A DNA stretch of 64,000 nt, taken from assembly GCA_033557465.1 (NCBI GenBank), contig CM066037.1:200383156-200447155 (forward strand), written 5' to 3'. The stretch is from Ichthyophis bannanicus. Its lineage: Eukaryota > Chordata > Amphibia > Gymnophiona > Ichthyophiidae. Made by a program: the position numbers and the translations under genes. The notes under the pieces were generated by a model. That model searched no databases, was not told where the DNA came from, and was given only the letters and a program-made list of their open reading frames with translations. Numbering within the stretch: position 1 is the first letter of the stretch; each line of letters opens with the position of its first letter. This document shows positions 21,771 through 33,240 of the stretch, one piece after another.

Positions 21771-22179
21771 ATGTTTAGATGTCAGCGCGCCTACGTAAGA
21801 TTACCGCGCGTTAACGTGCTTAGTGGCATCTCGCTCGATAATGTGCGCAGCGCACGTTATCATGCGATAATCCCATTTTGCTACGTTAAGACCGAAATGC
21901 CCACTCCTTTTATGGCAGCCTGCACACTATCGCCGGGTGCACATTAAGACTGCTTAGTAAACATACCCCTTAGTAAAAGCTGGCTTGCAGCACAGTCCCC
22001 TGACCTGTGCTTCTAAGAAAATCTCGTAACAATTTCCTGGGTGACTCACACAGCTCTTGGTTTGTTAGAGGGAGCCTTTAAAATTGTCTCTTTAATCTGT
22101 CACTTGGCTTTAACAGCTATGTAAAACAATTTCACACATCTCTTGCCTCCTAACTCGAAGGCCTCTTTGTAAAGGTCTC

Positions 22180-23175
22180 TAAAACCAATTTCTTTTTTCT
22201 ACTCAGAGTATTTACCCTATTTCATCTAGAAACCCTGATTCACTCTGATCAGATAGAGTTTATGAAAGGGAGATTTTGTTTTGAAAAAGTGAGTTGGCTT
22301 GTGAATATATTGCATACAGTTCAGACAGAGTCAGAGAATTTTGCAAACTTCACATAAGACACAGAAAAAGCTTTTGACAAGATAGATTGGCAGTATCTTT
22401 TAACTGTTCTGCATATGTTTGGGTTTCCAGAGAATATTTGTAGTTGGATTGCTATATGCACAGCCTTTTGCTGCAGTTTTATTGAATGAATATAGCTCTG
22501 TTAGGGAGGGGCTGTCCTCTCTCACCTCTGCTATTTGCAATAGCTATAGAACTCTTTGCACACTCTGGGTATCAAAACTGGAGATCATTACTATGTTGTC
22601 TCATTGTATACAGATGATACGCTGATTTACCTTAAAGACTCAGGGGTTTCCTTGTGATTAGTGATCAGCATGATTGAGAATTTTGGGCAGGACTCAGGGT
22701 GTACAGTTAACTGGCAGAAATCTATGCTAATGCTGTATAGAACCCAGGCCAGAGATGGTTTAGGGCAGAGGAGGTGATGGGATCCCAAGTGGTAATGCAA
22801 TAAAAGTACTGTACTTCATTAGTACAGATTTCACCTAAGTACTTAGAAGTGATCATGCCTAATTTATTATTAGTAATTAGCTCACACCTTTCCAGGAGAA
22901 GATCAAGGTGAGTTACATAGGTATTTCCCTGTCCCCAAAGGGCTCACAATCTAAGTGTGTACCCAAGGCAATGGAGGGTTAAGTGGCTTGCCCAAGGCCA
23001 CAAGGAGTGCCAATGGGATTTGTGAGATTTGAACTCTGGTCTTTCCAGTTGTAGGCTGCTGCCCTAACCACTAGGCCACTCCTCCACTCCTTTTAAATTA
23101 TCAAAAGCTAGAACAAATTATTAGAAAATATTTTCAAGGATAGAAAAATAGCAGTTTCATGGTTGGATCGGATTA
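22180..23175 (+). pseudogene. L1/Tx1-type reverse transcriptase relic, split by a SINE
   Basis: Translates in pieces to HSDQIEFMKGRF near 22235, DTEKAFDKIDWQYLLTVLHMFG near 22370 (catalytic Asp box with one stop before it), a decayed QGCPLSPLLF-like stretch near 22510, LYTDDTLIYL near 22605 (YADD box as YTDD) and, beyond the SINE, AVSWLDRINVL near 23155. These are L1/Tx1 clade motifs. Many stops and shifts. The SINE at 22862-23092 interrupts it. No target duplication was identified. Confidence 0.75.
22862..23092 (-). mobile_element. Full-length tRNA-headed SINE, minus strand
   Basis: Read on the minus strand: A box TGGCCTAGTGG, B box-like AGTTCAAATCTC, core CTTGTGGCCTTGGGCAAGCC and CACTTAACCCTCCATTGCC, then TTAGATTGTGAGCCCTTTGG and a tail giving AAGGTGTGAGCTAAT. 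The layout is tRNA head, MIR-like core, L2-like 3' part. About 230 bp. The best copy of this SINE family in the window. Confidence 0.8.
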
Positions 23176-24704
23176 ATGTTCTTGTTCATGCAACTGCCAG
23201 GACAAGTGAGTCCATGTGCGCTGCACTATTCTGTTTCTACTCACCTTGTTTTTCCTTCTGTGCTTTGAAAATTGAATTTAAAAAAAACCAACTTGCATCC
23301 AATCTGTTTGTCTGCCTGTTCCTCAGTAGTCCAGGCGTCCCCCTGCACACAGTGTGTCATAGTAATTATCCATAGCAATACTAACATGGGTCAATGGGTC
23401 ACTGAGGATGGTGAAGTAAAATATATTTAGGTTAATCATCTTAAACATCTGCTGTTTTTATTTTGTTAGCCTTGTGTCTTTAGTACCAGTTTTAGTTTTG
23501 GTGAATGAGTAACTAATGCAGCTCTGCTGGTATTATGATGCACACATCAGGGGGAGGATGTTTGCAGTTGCAAGCGAATGAAGGGAAAACAAGAGAGACT
23601 CTGGAGAGAATCTGTTTTCAAGTGCACTATCTGGTGTAGTTGGCACCTTTCCTCTTTTATTAGGAGTATAATCTGCCATACACTAGCTCCATCTTTGGTC
23701 CTTGCTACTTTGTAGTGCCATATCATGCAAACCAATTTTTCCTCTACATTCTTTTGTTGTATAGGTGATGGTAATCACATACCTAAGGCATTACCATCTA
23801 TGGTAGAATTTTGACATTGGCAGTACATATTTCAGATGACAGTCCAAGTTATACCAAATTGATATTTGTAGGTAATATGCTATTGTGCAGTTCAAAAGAG
23901 CCATTGTTTTTTATGTGCTTTTATGTGTATTTTATCAATTTTCTACCCAGGAACTCTTAAAGAACAACAGAAAAACAGATAATAGAGAAGGAAACAATAG
24001 TAAGACAAATGGACATGCTTCAGATTTGTAATCCTTGGTGAGAGCTATTTCACCATTGTTTATTCCACCCTTATCTGCCCTCTTGAATCACAAAACTTGC
24101 ACAGTAATTAGTACCCAGCAAGCTTTGGGAGTCAAAGGTCTTGACATTACTTGCTAAAGGAGATAAGGTCACCTCAGCTGTTCTGAGTTAGAAATAAAAG
24201 TATCAGAACTAGTCTGTTGTCAGTTACAAAACAGCACTCCAGCATGTTGAATAAAATCCTTTTGCATGCAGAAAGAGTTAAACCTGTATCCTTATAAATC
24301 TGTAGCTTGATGAAAATTATGCAGGCATCTACTTAAAAAAGTATGGGCTAATTTCATAAAGACTTTTTCATGTGTGTATACCCTTATAGAATTGCCCTAT
24401 GCATACAAGTATGCACTATGACAAGGTGATGCATATTTGTATGTGACCCAAGTGTAGCTGTGTCTACCCGTTTTGGACCAGCATATGTTTTACATACATA
24501 AGGTTTCCATACTTACTACTCAACTGTTTACTAATTAATGTTTATAAATTCAATGGAACTATGTTTAGCTATTATCGTTATGTCAAAAAGTGTTACATAC
24601 AGATTTTTTTATCTGAGATCTAGTTAGTTTAGGTATTCAAAGTTTGCTGATTTTGACGGTACTGGCGGCTCAGCATAAAAAGATCACAAAAAATAGTAAG
24701 TAGC
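23176..24704. other. No recognisable feature
   Basis: About 1.5 kb of AT-rich sequence without family motifs. All open frames are under 75 codons and show nothing recognisable. Confidence 0.5.
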
Positions 24705-24719
24705 TTATAATGCTGTAAT

Positions 24720-25041
24720 TAGAAGTCGGTTACGAAATGATACATGATGATAGCACTTGAAACAGGGTGATAACCCGAAACATGCACGTCGTGCTTGGTT
24801 CTTCAGGATTTGGGATCTTGAAAACAGCTAAGTAGCTGGGATTTTACTATATGGTGTTTATTAAGGATTTACACAATTTTGATTAAAAGGATGAAACCGA
24901 GTGGAGGACAGAACTTCTAATGTCTGTCCCTTTCCGGTAACATCCGACATTTATGAGTTGAGTTTCACAAAGGGGATATAGTGATTTAGTATTTTTTGGA
25001 GTTTATGTGGCGATCACTATATATGGGACTTTAATTAATGA
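24720..25041 (+). mobile_element. 322-bp insertion with hammerhead-like motif and 15-bp target duplication
   Basis: TTATAATGCTGTAAT occurs at 24705-24719 and again at 25042-25056, bounding exactly this segment. It has no ORF and no poly(A) tail. It carries a hammerhead-like motif at 24753-24794 similar to the one in the PLE terminal repeats at 35.8 and 39.5 kb. Best read as a solo PLE terminal-repeat-like or retrozyme-like retrocopy. Confidence 0.7.
24753..24794 (+). ncRNA. Hammerhead-like motif with divergent first core strand
   Basis: Stem I GCAC (24753-24756) with GTGC (24791-24794). Stem II GGG (24765-24767) with CCC (24774-24776). Second core strand GAAA (24777-24780), then a short stem III and TC before stem I. 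The first core strand reads TTGAAAC where active hammerheads have CTGANGA, so cleavage is doubtful. Confidence 0.5.
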
Positions 25042-25056
25042 TTATAATGCTGTAAT

Positions 25057-26244
25057 AGCTACTATTTTGCAAATAAAAGTATTTGTAGACTTTAGAAAAT
25101 AGGTTTAGATAACTGTAAGTTACTTAGTGTCAGAGTTATTGGTGTGTATATCGGCCTTGTATGTTTTTCATACGCTGGGCTAATATGTTGTTGAAACTAA
25201 TTGCTGTCAAGCATTCGGTTCTAGGTGTTTCAATGGTGCAGTATTGACGCACTGCATCAGAAGTGTTTTCATGTGTATCATATTCTGCCGTCAGGTTGGA
25301 CTGTTGACAAACTATATTATATCATAATAAAGTGTTTTAAATGAAAACTGTAGTTTCAGTAGTATCATACAGTACGTTTATGTCAGTGAATATTGGAACT
25401 GAATCCTATCTTTTCTGAAGACGGACACTATACTGTATTGGACCAGTGTATGAAAAACATACACTATGTGAAACTTCTGTTTTCTGCAAAGTTTTAATAT
25501 TTTTTATTATTGCCGGTATTTCATAGTTGTTTGAGTGTGACAGATCTAATAAATCATCCAGAACAGAGAAAGAATATGCGAGCTGTCCAAAACGGGTTAA
25601 GGAGAGGAGTTTGGACATTAGTTGTTACACCTGCTCCAAGGCACCCCCATTCTGGACACGCAAAGATTATAAATAGGATTTCTGAACCTAGATGTTTTTC
25701 ATTTGGAAGTTTAAGAGTTTGCGAGGCAATTAAATGCTTTCTCAGATTCAGAAACTCAGGATTGATCGTGTATTCGCGTCATGAATATTTTCATGGCTTT
25801 CGAGGTGGATTCTATTCAAGGACCCAAAACACAGTTTTCAAGTTATTTTATGCTGACAGCTTCCATCTCCCACATCCACTTCCAGCACTGGCTGGTGTTA
25901 GGTTCTTCTCCCAGTTTCAACAGCAGCATCATTTCTCCTCTAGCCCTTGCACTAGCCTCACCCTTTTCTCAGCATCAGCTCATCCTTATCCCAGTGCCAG
26001 CATTAGCAATAGCATCAGACCTACCTTCTCCCTGCTTCAGCCCCCTTCTACCCGGCATAGCGATGGGAACGTGTGCCTTGGCTCCTGCCACTCTATGCTT
26101 CTCTGGAATTGCCAGAGGATTTGAGATGCAAGAAGACACACTTCCTGTTCTTGCATTTTACTCTCCTTCAATGCTAGATGATGAAGAACAGAGCAGCAAG
26201 AGTAAAGGCATAAGTTCCTACCTCTGCAAGGGCAAAAAGCACTA
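25057..26244. other. No recognisable feature
   Basis: Contains long but featureless open frames (up to 204 codons at 25510-26124, rich in Ser, Pro and His). Overlapping frames of similar length in another phase, no domain and simple CAGCATCA-like local repetition around 25910-26010 argue against a gene. Confidence 0.45.
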
Positions 26245-26515
26245 TTCTCATAAGTTTATTTATTTAGCAAGATTTTTATCCCGCTTTTTACCAGGTCAAA
26301 GTGGTTTACATTAACCAATTTGAAACTGGTTTACAGAGAACAATTAACTATATACAGTTGCAAGGAATGCATGACAAGGTACATTTGAACAGTTGAACGT
26401 GACTTACAAGGCCGTTTAATTATGTACAATGGATTTTAAGCACTCTGCTATGTACAAGGTTGATTACAGTCATTTGACTGTAATCAACCTTGTATATAAA
26501 TGTCATTTATATTGT
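26245..26515 (-). mobile_element. L2-like LINE or SINE 3' tail, minus strand
   Basis: GTTTATTTATTTAGCAAG, TTTTTATCCCGCTTTTTACC and AAAGTGGTTTACATT are the antisense of the AAACCGCTTT and AAATAAATAAA tail of the L2-like family. Near 26450-26500 there is an imperfect palindrome ACAAGGTTGATTACAGTCA with its complement. Confidence 0.55.
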
Positions 26516-27394
26516 CAGCTCATCCTTTGTACCTTCAGTAAAATCAAATAAAAATATGTAATACAAAAAAATTACATACAAAAAAGCTCTGCTTCTGTGT
26601 TCATAAATAGAGTGCAATTTCTTATATTTACTGTCCCCTATATTTCTAAAAAATTATTCTAGAGGTTCTGAGTACAAAGTGTTTGAAAAATTCCTTGGTC
26701 ATTCATACCTCATAGATAGAGAACAGGTGCTGGTGCTACTTCTCAACCTTCATACTGCATTCATATAGCTCTAAATCCAACAATAAACTGATGAAGAAAA
26801 AAATCATAGGAAGGAAATTGTTCAAACATGGTTCTGTCAGTATGCGTGAAGAAAATGTGTAACACTGGGATCTAAAATATTTCTAAATAAAAAAACAAAA
26901 TTGTCAAACACATAATGAGGGTCATTTCCGAAACTGTATTCCTGATTTGGATGTCTGAAAGCAGGCATTCAGACAAGCAAATAGCGAAGACATCCCCACA
27001 GCCATTTTAGAAAGCCCAAAGATATGTGTCTGATATAATTATGTCTAATCAGCCAGGGGTATGTTTTGGTGGCAAGCAATAAAGATAAACGTACAGACAT
27101 TATTTCAGACCAGTGTTACACATCTGAAATGGCCATCGATGATGTCCATGAATATACCTGCTGCAGGGTACGAATAGGATTATTAAAAGTGCTTGTTTCT
27201 TCAACTCAGTAAGATGAAGAGGAAAATGCCCATTCACTCCTCCAATACTTTTCCCTCCTTTGAAGATATCTGCCAGTAAGAACAAAAAGCATTTCTTCAG
27301 GCTTACATATCACTGTATGTCTTTGCAAAATAGCTGGCCAGGATATGGGAGAGATTCGTGGGCACCTTCTGTAATGGGGCCACATATATATCTA
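26516..27394. other. No recognisable feature
   Basis: AT-rich spacer immediately left of the Tc1-like element. No family motif. Confidence 0.5.
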
Positions 27395-27847
27395 CAGTTA
27401 TGGTCAACATTATTGGCACCCTTGCAGTTCAGCCCCATAATGTCCAATATCTCCTTAAAATAAAAAATAGTGGCCAGTGAATAGCTTTGGACTATGTATG
27501 CACATATATTTGACACACAAAAGAATCAAATTTAAAAAAAAACAATTAAAAAAGAAAATAGCATAAAAACTGGGATATTGCAGGACATGATTATTGTCAC
27601 CCTTATAAACAATTCAAATCAATTTGAAAAGAAGAACCACATTCCCATTGCAGTAAAAATTAGATACACCTGTGATAATTGTCAGTACTCACATGATTTG
27701 AATCAGCCAATGAAGGGGGGCAGAGCTTGCCGCGACCGGAGATGGCTGCCTAAAAGAACTGCTCCCACCCAGTACCCAAGAATCCTGTCTCTACTCCCCG
27801 ACAGAACTCAGTAACACCGCTAATTTTGGCACAGAACGCCTGGTGTG

Positions 27848-28708
27848 ATGTCTTCCCTAAAGCCGGCGAAGTTAGACTTCTCGCCGACCGCCGGACACGC
27901 GGTAAAACGAACAAAGCAGGAGACGGCCTCTCCGCATAAAATGGCGTCGGCGAAAGAAGCCGCAGAAGGCATCCGTGAAGTGTTACAAGAACTACGGTCA
28001 GTCAAAAGCATGATTGCCGATAGTAGAGAAGCCCTAACACAATTGCAAGGAGATATGCGTGATGTAAAAGAACGGTTGTCAGAGGTATGGGAGCGTCTAC
28101 ACAAGACAGAATCCGCAATTGAGTGACATGAGACCTTTGCAGCCCAGATTGGCCCGCTGCAGAAATGAGTTAAAGCTCTGGAGGATCAATATGAAGATCA
28201 AAACAATCGGGCCCGCAGGAACAACATACGGCTCACAGGCATTCCAGAAGGCCGGGAAGGATCGGACTCTATAAAATTTCTACAGAAGTTGATTCCCGAC
28301 CTGCTGCATCTGGCCTTTGCGGAACATTTTGAGATAGAACGGGCCCACCGTGTGCCATCGCACATGCTTGAAAAGAAACAGCATCCACGCCCTTTCATTG
28401 TCAAAGTGCTACGGTACCCGCAGGTCCTCCAGATACTGCAGGCCGCTAAACAGATGTCCGAGCTGCGTTATGAAGGGCACAGAATAAGTTTTTTCCCTGA
28501 TCTTTGCAAAAGAACGACAGATCGACGAAAAGACCTGTTGGGCTGTAGACCACTGCTGCAGAAACTACAAGCAAGGTATGGCCTCTACTATCCAGCACGA
28601 ATGCGAGTAACGCTGGGAAACACTACAAGGACCTTCGACACTGGAGAGAGTCTATGGGCTTATCTCCATGAATGGGCCCAAATGGAGACGGAGTCTTGCA
28701 ATACCTGA
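27848..28708 (+). pseudogene. L1-like ORF1 protein (two nonsense codons)
   Basis: ATG at 27848, one frame to 28708 with TGA at 28124-28126 and a second stop at about 28166. Domains: a basic N-terminus, a coiled coil (about residues 45-110, with SVKSMIADSREALTQLQGD), then the RRM-like start NNRARRNNIRLTGIPEG, then the C-terminal domain (ERAHRVPS, RPFIVKVLRYPQVLQIL, ISFFPDLCKRT). This is the LINE-1 type RNA-binding trimer protein that coats element RNA. The length of 287 codons is normal. Confidence 0.85.
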
Positions 28709-28854
28709 GGACACACTAATGTACTTGTGGTAATTTATGCTTAAGTCCGGTATCTAAAAAGGAGGCTGTAATGAGGCTTCTAAGTGCTGTGGAATTATAG
28801 CCGGTGTTCTGTACCAATTGTAACTGTTTAAGTAGAATCGGGGGTGTGAACGTG

Positions 28855-28935
28855 ATTGTGTATATAAGAATAGAATGGGTGGGTGGGGGTGGGTCTTGAG
28901 GGCGGCGAGGAGAAGGGGGGCGGGTCGGGTTCCAC
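28855..28935 (+). repeat. G-rich inter-ORF tract of the L1-like element
   Basis: GGGTGGGTGGGGGTGGG at about 28878-28894, followed by GGGCGG and GGGGGGCGGGTCGGG. It fits the G-quadruplex pattern on the sense strand, and lies between ORF1 and ORF2. The second L1-like element has an equivalent tract in the same place. Confidence 0.75.
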
Positions 28936-29034
28936 CATTAAATGTAACACAGTTGAAGGCTGACCGCATAGCGATCAGATCAAGTTCCTTCTGTTTTATT
29001 ATAAGCTTATTGTTTTGTTGGTTGCAAGTGACGA

Positions 29035-32000
29035 GTGGCATCCCCAAAGGTAAGACCAGCTACCATAACAGGTAATGAGAGATTGAGAGTGGTATCCCTT
29101 AATGTGCAAGGGATTAACAATCCTGCTAAGCGAAAGAAAATATTAAACTATTGCAAGAAATTGAGAGCTGACGTGGTCTATATCCAAGAAACCCACTTGA
29201 CACTGTCTGAATCTTACAAAGTAGCTGGAGATGGATACCAGAACATATTGTTGGCGCCAGCTCTCAAGAGGAAAGGGGGTGTCTTAATATTAGTACGAGC
29301 AGCACTACAGCCCAAAGTTGAAGATATGGTTACTGACCCAGGGGAGCGTTGGGCCAGAGCGAGAGTGCGGATATCGGACATAGACTACACTCTCATGACG
29401 GTTTATGGGCCAAGTCAAGATGACCCCACCTTCTTTGAAAAGGTTGCTCAGGAAGTGTTGATGGCCGATGCCTGTAATGTAATACTCGGGGGAGATTTCA
29501 ATCTTATTCAAGACCCACTGATTGACCGGGTACCCTACAAACAACAGCACAAGCCGCGGTCTAGTAAACAGCTGATGAGCATGATGGAAACACTGGGCCT
29601 AATTGACCCGTGGTGGTTATTGTATCCTGTAGAGAGGGACTATACCTTTTACTCAATGCCGCACAATACGCAGACACGCATCGATTACTTCTTGATCTCC
29701 AAGACATTAGTCTCCCAGCTGCTGACAGCAGATATCGCCGCTAAGAAAGTCTCGGATCATGCCGCAATCACCATAGAAATTTGTTCTGGACAAGCTAAGA
29801 AACCCACGCATAGATGGCAGTTCGATCGGGCATGGCTCAATAATGAAGAATTTTGTGACTACCTGCGTCCAATGATTGCAGACTACTTCGAACATAACAC
29901 ACTGCATGACACCCCCACCTGGGCGTGGTGGGAGGCCTTTAAAGCTACGATACGGGGTTGTATAACGTCCTATAGTATCCGCAAGAAGAAGATCGCTGCA
30001 ACACAGCTGTTTGACTTGGAACGGGAGATACGCGCGGGAGAACGTGTACTGTCCAAGCGCTCAGATGCGCTCGTGTTACTCCGACTGCAGAAACTGAGGT
30101 ACCAGTACAACTCTATCCTCAATGACAAAGCGAGCCAACAGATTCAGGCTCAACGAGGTATGTACTACCATGAAAACAATCGGGCGAGTGCGCTCTTAGC
30201 TCGAACATTGCGAGCTAACAAGGTTCAGTCCCATATTACTGGTCTGAAAGACGCCAGAGGGAAACTGCAGAGACGAGATTCGGAAATATTGAACATATGT
30301 AAAGAATTCTATTTGAAACTCTACCAAACTGATGGAGTTTTCACATCAGATGGTTTCGACAGTTTCACAGCGAATTTGGTCGGTCCCAAATTAATGGAAG
30401 AACAGCAGCGTCGACTGTAGGAGAATGTCACATGCACGGAGATACAACTAGGTATGCGACAGCTCACCAAAGGGAAGGCGAGCGGACCGGATGGTTTGCC
30501 AGTTAATTTTATACCGCTTTCTCACGAGAACTGCTTCCCGAACTGTACACATACTATATGGAGTTGGTAAAGGAGTGTCCAGCGGTTGGGTCAATAGTGA
30601 CCGCCACAATAGTGATACACCCTAAACCAGGGCGCGATGACCAGCAGATAGAAAACTATCGGCCAATTTCGCTTCTCAATGCAGACTATAAGATATATGC
30701 CAAAGTCCTGACTAACCGTCTTAGTTCAGTAATGGACACTCTGGTCCAACCTGACCAATGTGGATTCATGCCAGGCAGATCTACCACTGATAATGGACGT
30801 CTGCTAGCGCATATATTGGAACGAGCTTCCCAGCTAGAAGAGCCAGTAGTTGGCCTTGCACTTGACGCTGAGAAAGCCTTTGATCGGGTAGAGCTCCCCT
30901 ATCTATTCCAAGTGCTACAGTGGTTCGGAATACCGGAAGAATTCCTGGCTAGTGTTCGAGTGCTTTATTCCCGACCTACGGCGAGGATAGCGGCAAACAG
31001 TGGGCTCTCCTCTGAGTTTCTTTTGTCAAGAGGCACAAGGCAGGGTTGCCCCCTATCCCCCCTGCTATTCAACTTGGCGATGGAGCCGCTACTGATGAAA
31101 ATCCGGCAATCTCCAAACATTGAAGGGGTACGTTTAGGAGCATCCCAGATCAAGCTGTCGGCGTATGCAGATGGCCTTCTGCTTCTACTGCACTCAAGAT
31201 CATTGGAAGCAACAATGTCAGTCATCTCCGAATATTCGGGCATATCTGGATACAAGCTGAATTTGTCCAAAACTACAATCATACCACTGAATGAACATGT
31301 CTCTAAAACATTGCTACACAGCTACCCGTTTAAAGTTGAGGACATGTCTTTCAAATATCTGGGAGTGACGTATGGGACCATTCTCCTGGACACAGTCTGT
31401 AGATCCATGGGTCAGTGTGAGAATATAGTGGAGGAGTATATAAACAAATGGTCCCCATTGAACCTAACTTGGTGGGGCAGAGGGGAAACTATCAAAATGG
31501 TCATAGTACCTAAAGTCTGCTATGTCCTCAACATGGTCCCGACCCTGTTTGAAAGGAGATTTTACATGAGAATCGAAAAAAAATTAATATCATTCCTCTG
31601 GCGCAACAGACCGCCACGTATTGCGACATGGAAGCTTAAATCCCCAAAGACTAGAGGAGGAATACATTTCCCCGATTTTTACTGGTACCACATGGCATCC
31701 CTCCTAAAACAGGGTGCCCAGTGGAGCGAGGAGATCATAGGTGAGGAGGCCCCAGTCTGGCTGAAAATAGAGAATGCTCTGAGCCACCCAATTCCCTTGT
31801 GGATGCGCCTGGGAATGGAATACCGGAATGTCGAACTGGACAGTGAGATTATGCGAGATACCCAAATGGCCTATCAAGTGATCAAGCAGCATATGGGTGC
31901 ATATCTGAAATTTTCAGAGTCTACGGTGATATGGCACAATGAGAAGTTCAAGATAGAGGGCCACAGCTTCCTATGGCTGCCCTGGCTGCGGGCCAGGATT

Positions 32001-32822
32001 TACAGGCTCGAGCAATTGACCTCTAACAAGACCTACAAGCCCTTCCAATCTCTACAGCAAGAATATAATCTGCCCAGTCGGTGCCTTTACCAGTGGTGCC
32101 AGTTGAGACACTGTTTGAACAAGGCGGGAGTCCTGCCAATCGCATTGGGTAAAGATCGCCCCTTCCACCAAGAAGTACAAGAATTCAAGACAGGATCAAA
32201 ACGTATTTCTAAATTTGTCGGAATTCTCAGAGAAGGAGGGAAGAGGCGCTGCTCAGGACTGCAAATGGTATGGCAAAATGAAACGGGACGGATGGAGGAT
32301 TCTGATATATGGGAAGAGCTATGGCAACGACAACGGAGACTAACAAGATCGGCCTCACTCAATCAAATGCTTTATTTTCTAGCCCATCGTGCCTATTTCA
32401 CGCCGGTTCGCATTGCCAAATGGAGTGTGCAACCGGATGCGTGCTGTTGGAATTGCGGAGTGGACACTGGTACCCTGGCTCATATGATATATTTCTGTCC
32501 TGCACTTCGAGAATACTGGCAAGCAGTGTGGACTTGCACCTCCCTGCTGTTGGGATTGAACACAGAATTGACATATCGTATTGTTATTTACAAGTCACTT
32601 GCTGGAGTGCCAACACTGCAAGAGCATAAGGCCATTATCTTTGACTTGCTCTTGAGTCTCGCTCTGAAAGCTATACTGAGTCATTGGAAAAACTTTGAGG
32701 ACCTGTCAGTTGTGTACTGGTGGAATCTCGTCTGCTACCATCGTGCATGCGAGAAAGCCTACGCAATGCGAAAACCCACCTTTCTTTCTCTGCTGAAGAA
32801 GTGGGATACCCTTGGTCTATAA
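29035..32822 (+). pseudogene. L1-like ORF2: endonuclease, reverse transcriptase, C-terminal Cys domain
   Basis: About 1260 codons, nearly whole. Endonuclease: SLNVQGINN, IQETHLT, VYGPSQDD, LGGDFN, TRIDYFLIS and SDHAA, all catalytic positions present. RT: GPDGLPVNF near 30490, ENYRPISLLNADYKIYAKVL, LALDAEKAFDRVE, RGTRQGCPLSPLLFNLAMEP, then AYADGLLLL near 31160, where the YADD box has lost its second Asp. The C-terminal CCWNCG with H and C downstream near 32440 is the zinc-knuckle-like end. Two other lesions: TAG at 30418-30420 and a one-base loss in the T run near 30510 that shifts to the frame 30558-32822. It nicks DNA and copies element RNA. Confidence 0.92.
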
Positions 32823-33240
32823 GTATCCTGATAAAATTGGGTGGCTGGCTCGTTTGGGGATGGTACTCGTCACTGAAGGATGTTTTGTTCAATGTTCGCC
32901 TTTTCTCATGTAATGCATTATGTCATATCTAAGGATATTAGAATCCAATGCTAGAATGGATATTGCTTAATGGGAGTGCATGCCAATGTTAATTTACAAC
33001 GAGATTGTCGCAGAATATGCGCATGTAATCCTCTGGTTTGTTTATTTACTGTTCCTTAAAATCGTGAAATAAAGAATTTAAAAAAAAAATGAATCAGCCA
33101 ATGAAAGATGGCTCTAATGGTTTAAATGGAGCTGCCTGAGAGCATCAGAAAAGCCATTATCATCAAACTTCAAATGGGTACAAGGCCATCTCCAAAGTCC
33201 TTGGGATTCCTGTGTCTACAGTTCGCAATGTTATTAAGCT

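Larger units (their letters stand above)
17814..21969. mobile_element. Harbinger-like TIR element, 4.16 kb, no transposase seen
   Basis: Left end GGGGTATGTTTACTAAACC (17814-) and the reverse complement of the right end GGGGTATGTTTACTAAGCA (to 21969) stay similar for about 40 bases, through GTCTTAATGTGC and CCCGGCGA. TTA flanks both ends (17811-17813 and 21970-21972), a 3-bp target duplication of the type made by PIF/Harbinger transposases. The subterminal parts are rich in CGATAA/TTATCG-like words. The interior has no recognisable transposase or Myb-like gene but contains tRNA-like segments, a LINE tail, a hAT MITE and a foldback repeat. Confidence 0.75.
27715..33089 (+). mobile_element. Full-length L1-like LINE with 16-bp target duplication
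   Basis: TGAATCAGCCAATGAA flanks the element at 27699-27714 and 33090-33105, inside the Tc1 sequence. Layout: 5' UTR of about 130 bases, ORF1, G-rich inter-ORF spacer, ORF2, short 3' UTR with AATAAA at 33068-33073 and an A tail. 5.4 kb in all. Clade is L1/Tx1 by EN and RT motifs. Confidence 0.92.

Noticed and set aside
25205..25290. Third hammerhead candidate (minus strand CTGATGC ... GAAACACC)
   Set aside because: Core 1 is off by one base, there is no GTC site with a matching stem I, and stem III cannot be drawn.
25510..26314. Overlapping open frames of 204 and 177 codons
   Set aside because: No domain, low-complexity Ser/Pro/His composition, two phases equally open, and local CAGCATCA-like repetition; the end of the second frame runs into a LINE tail.
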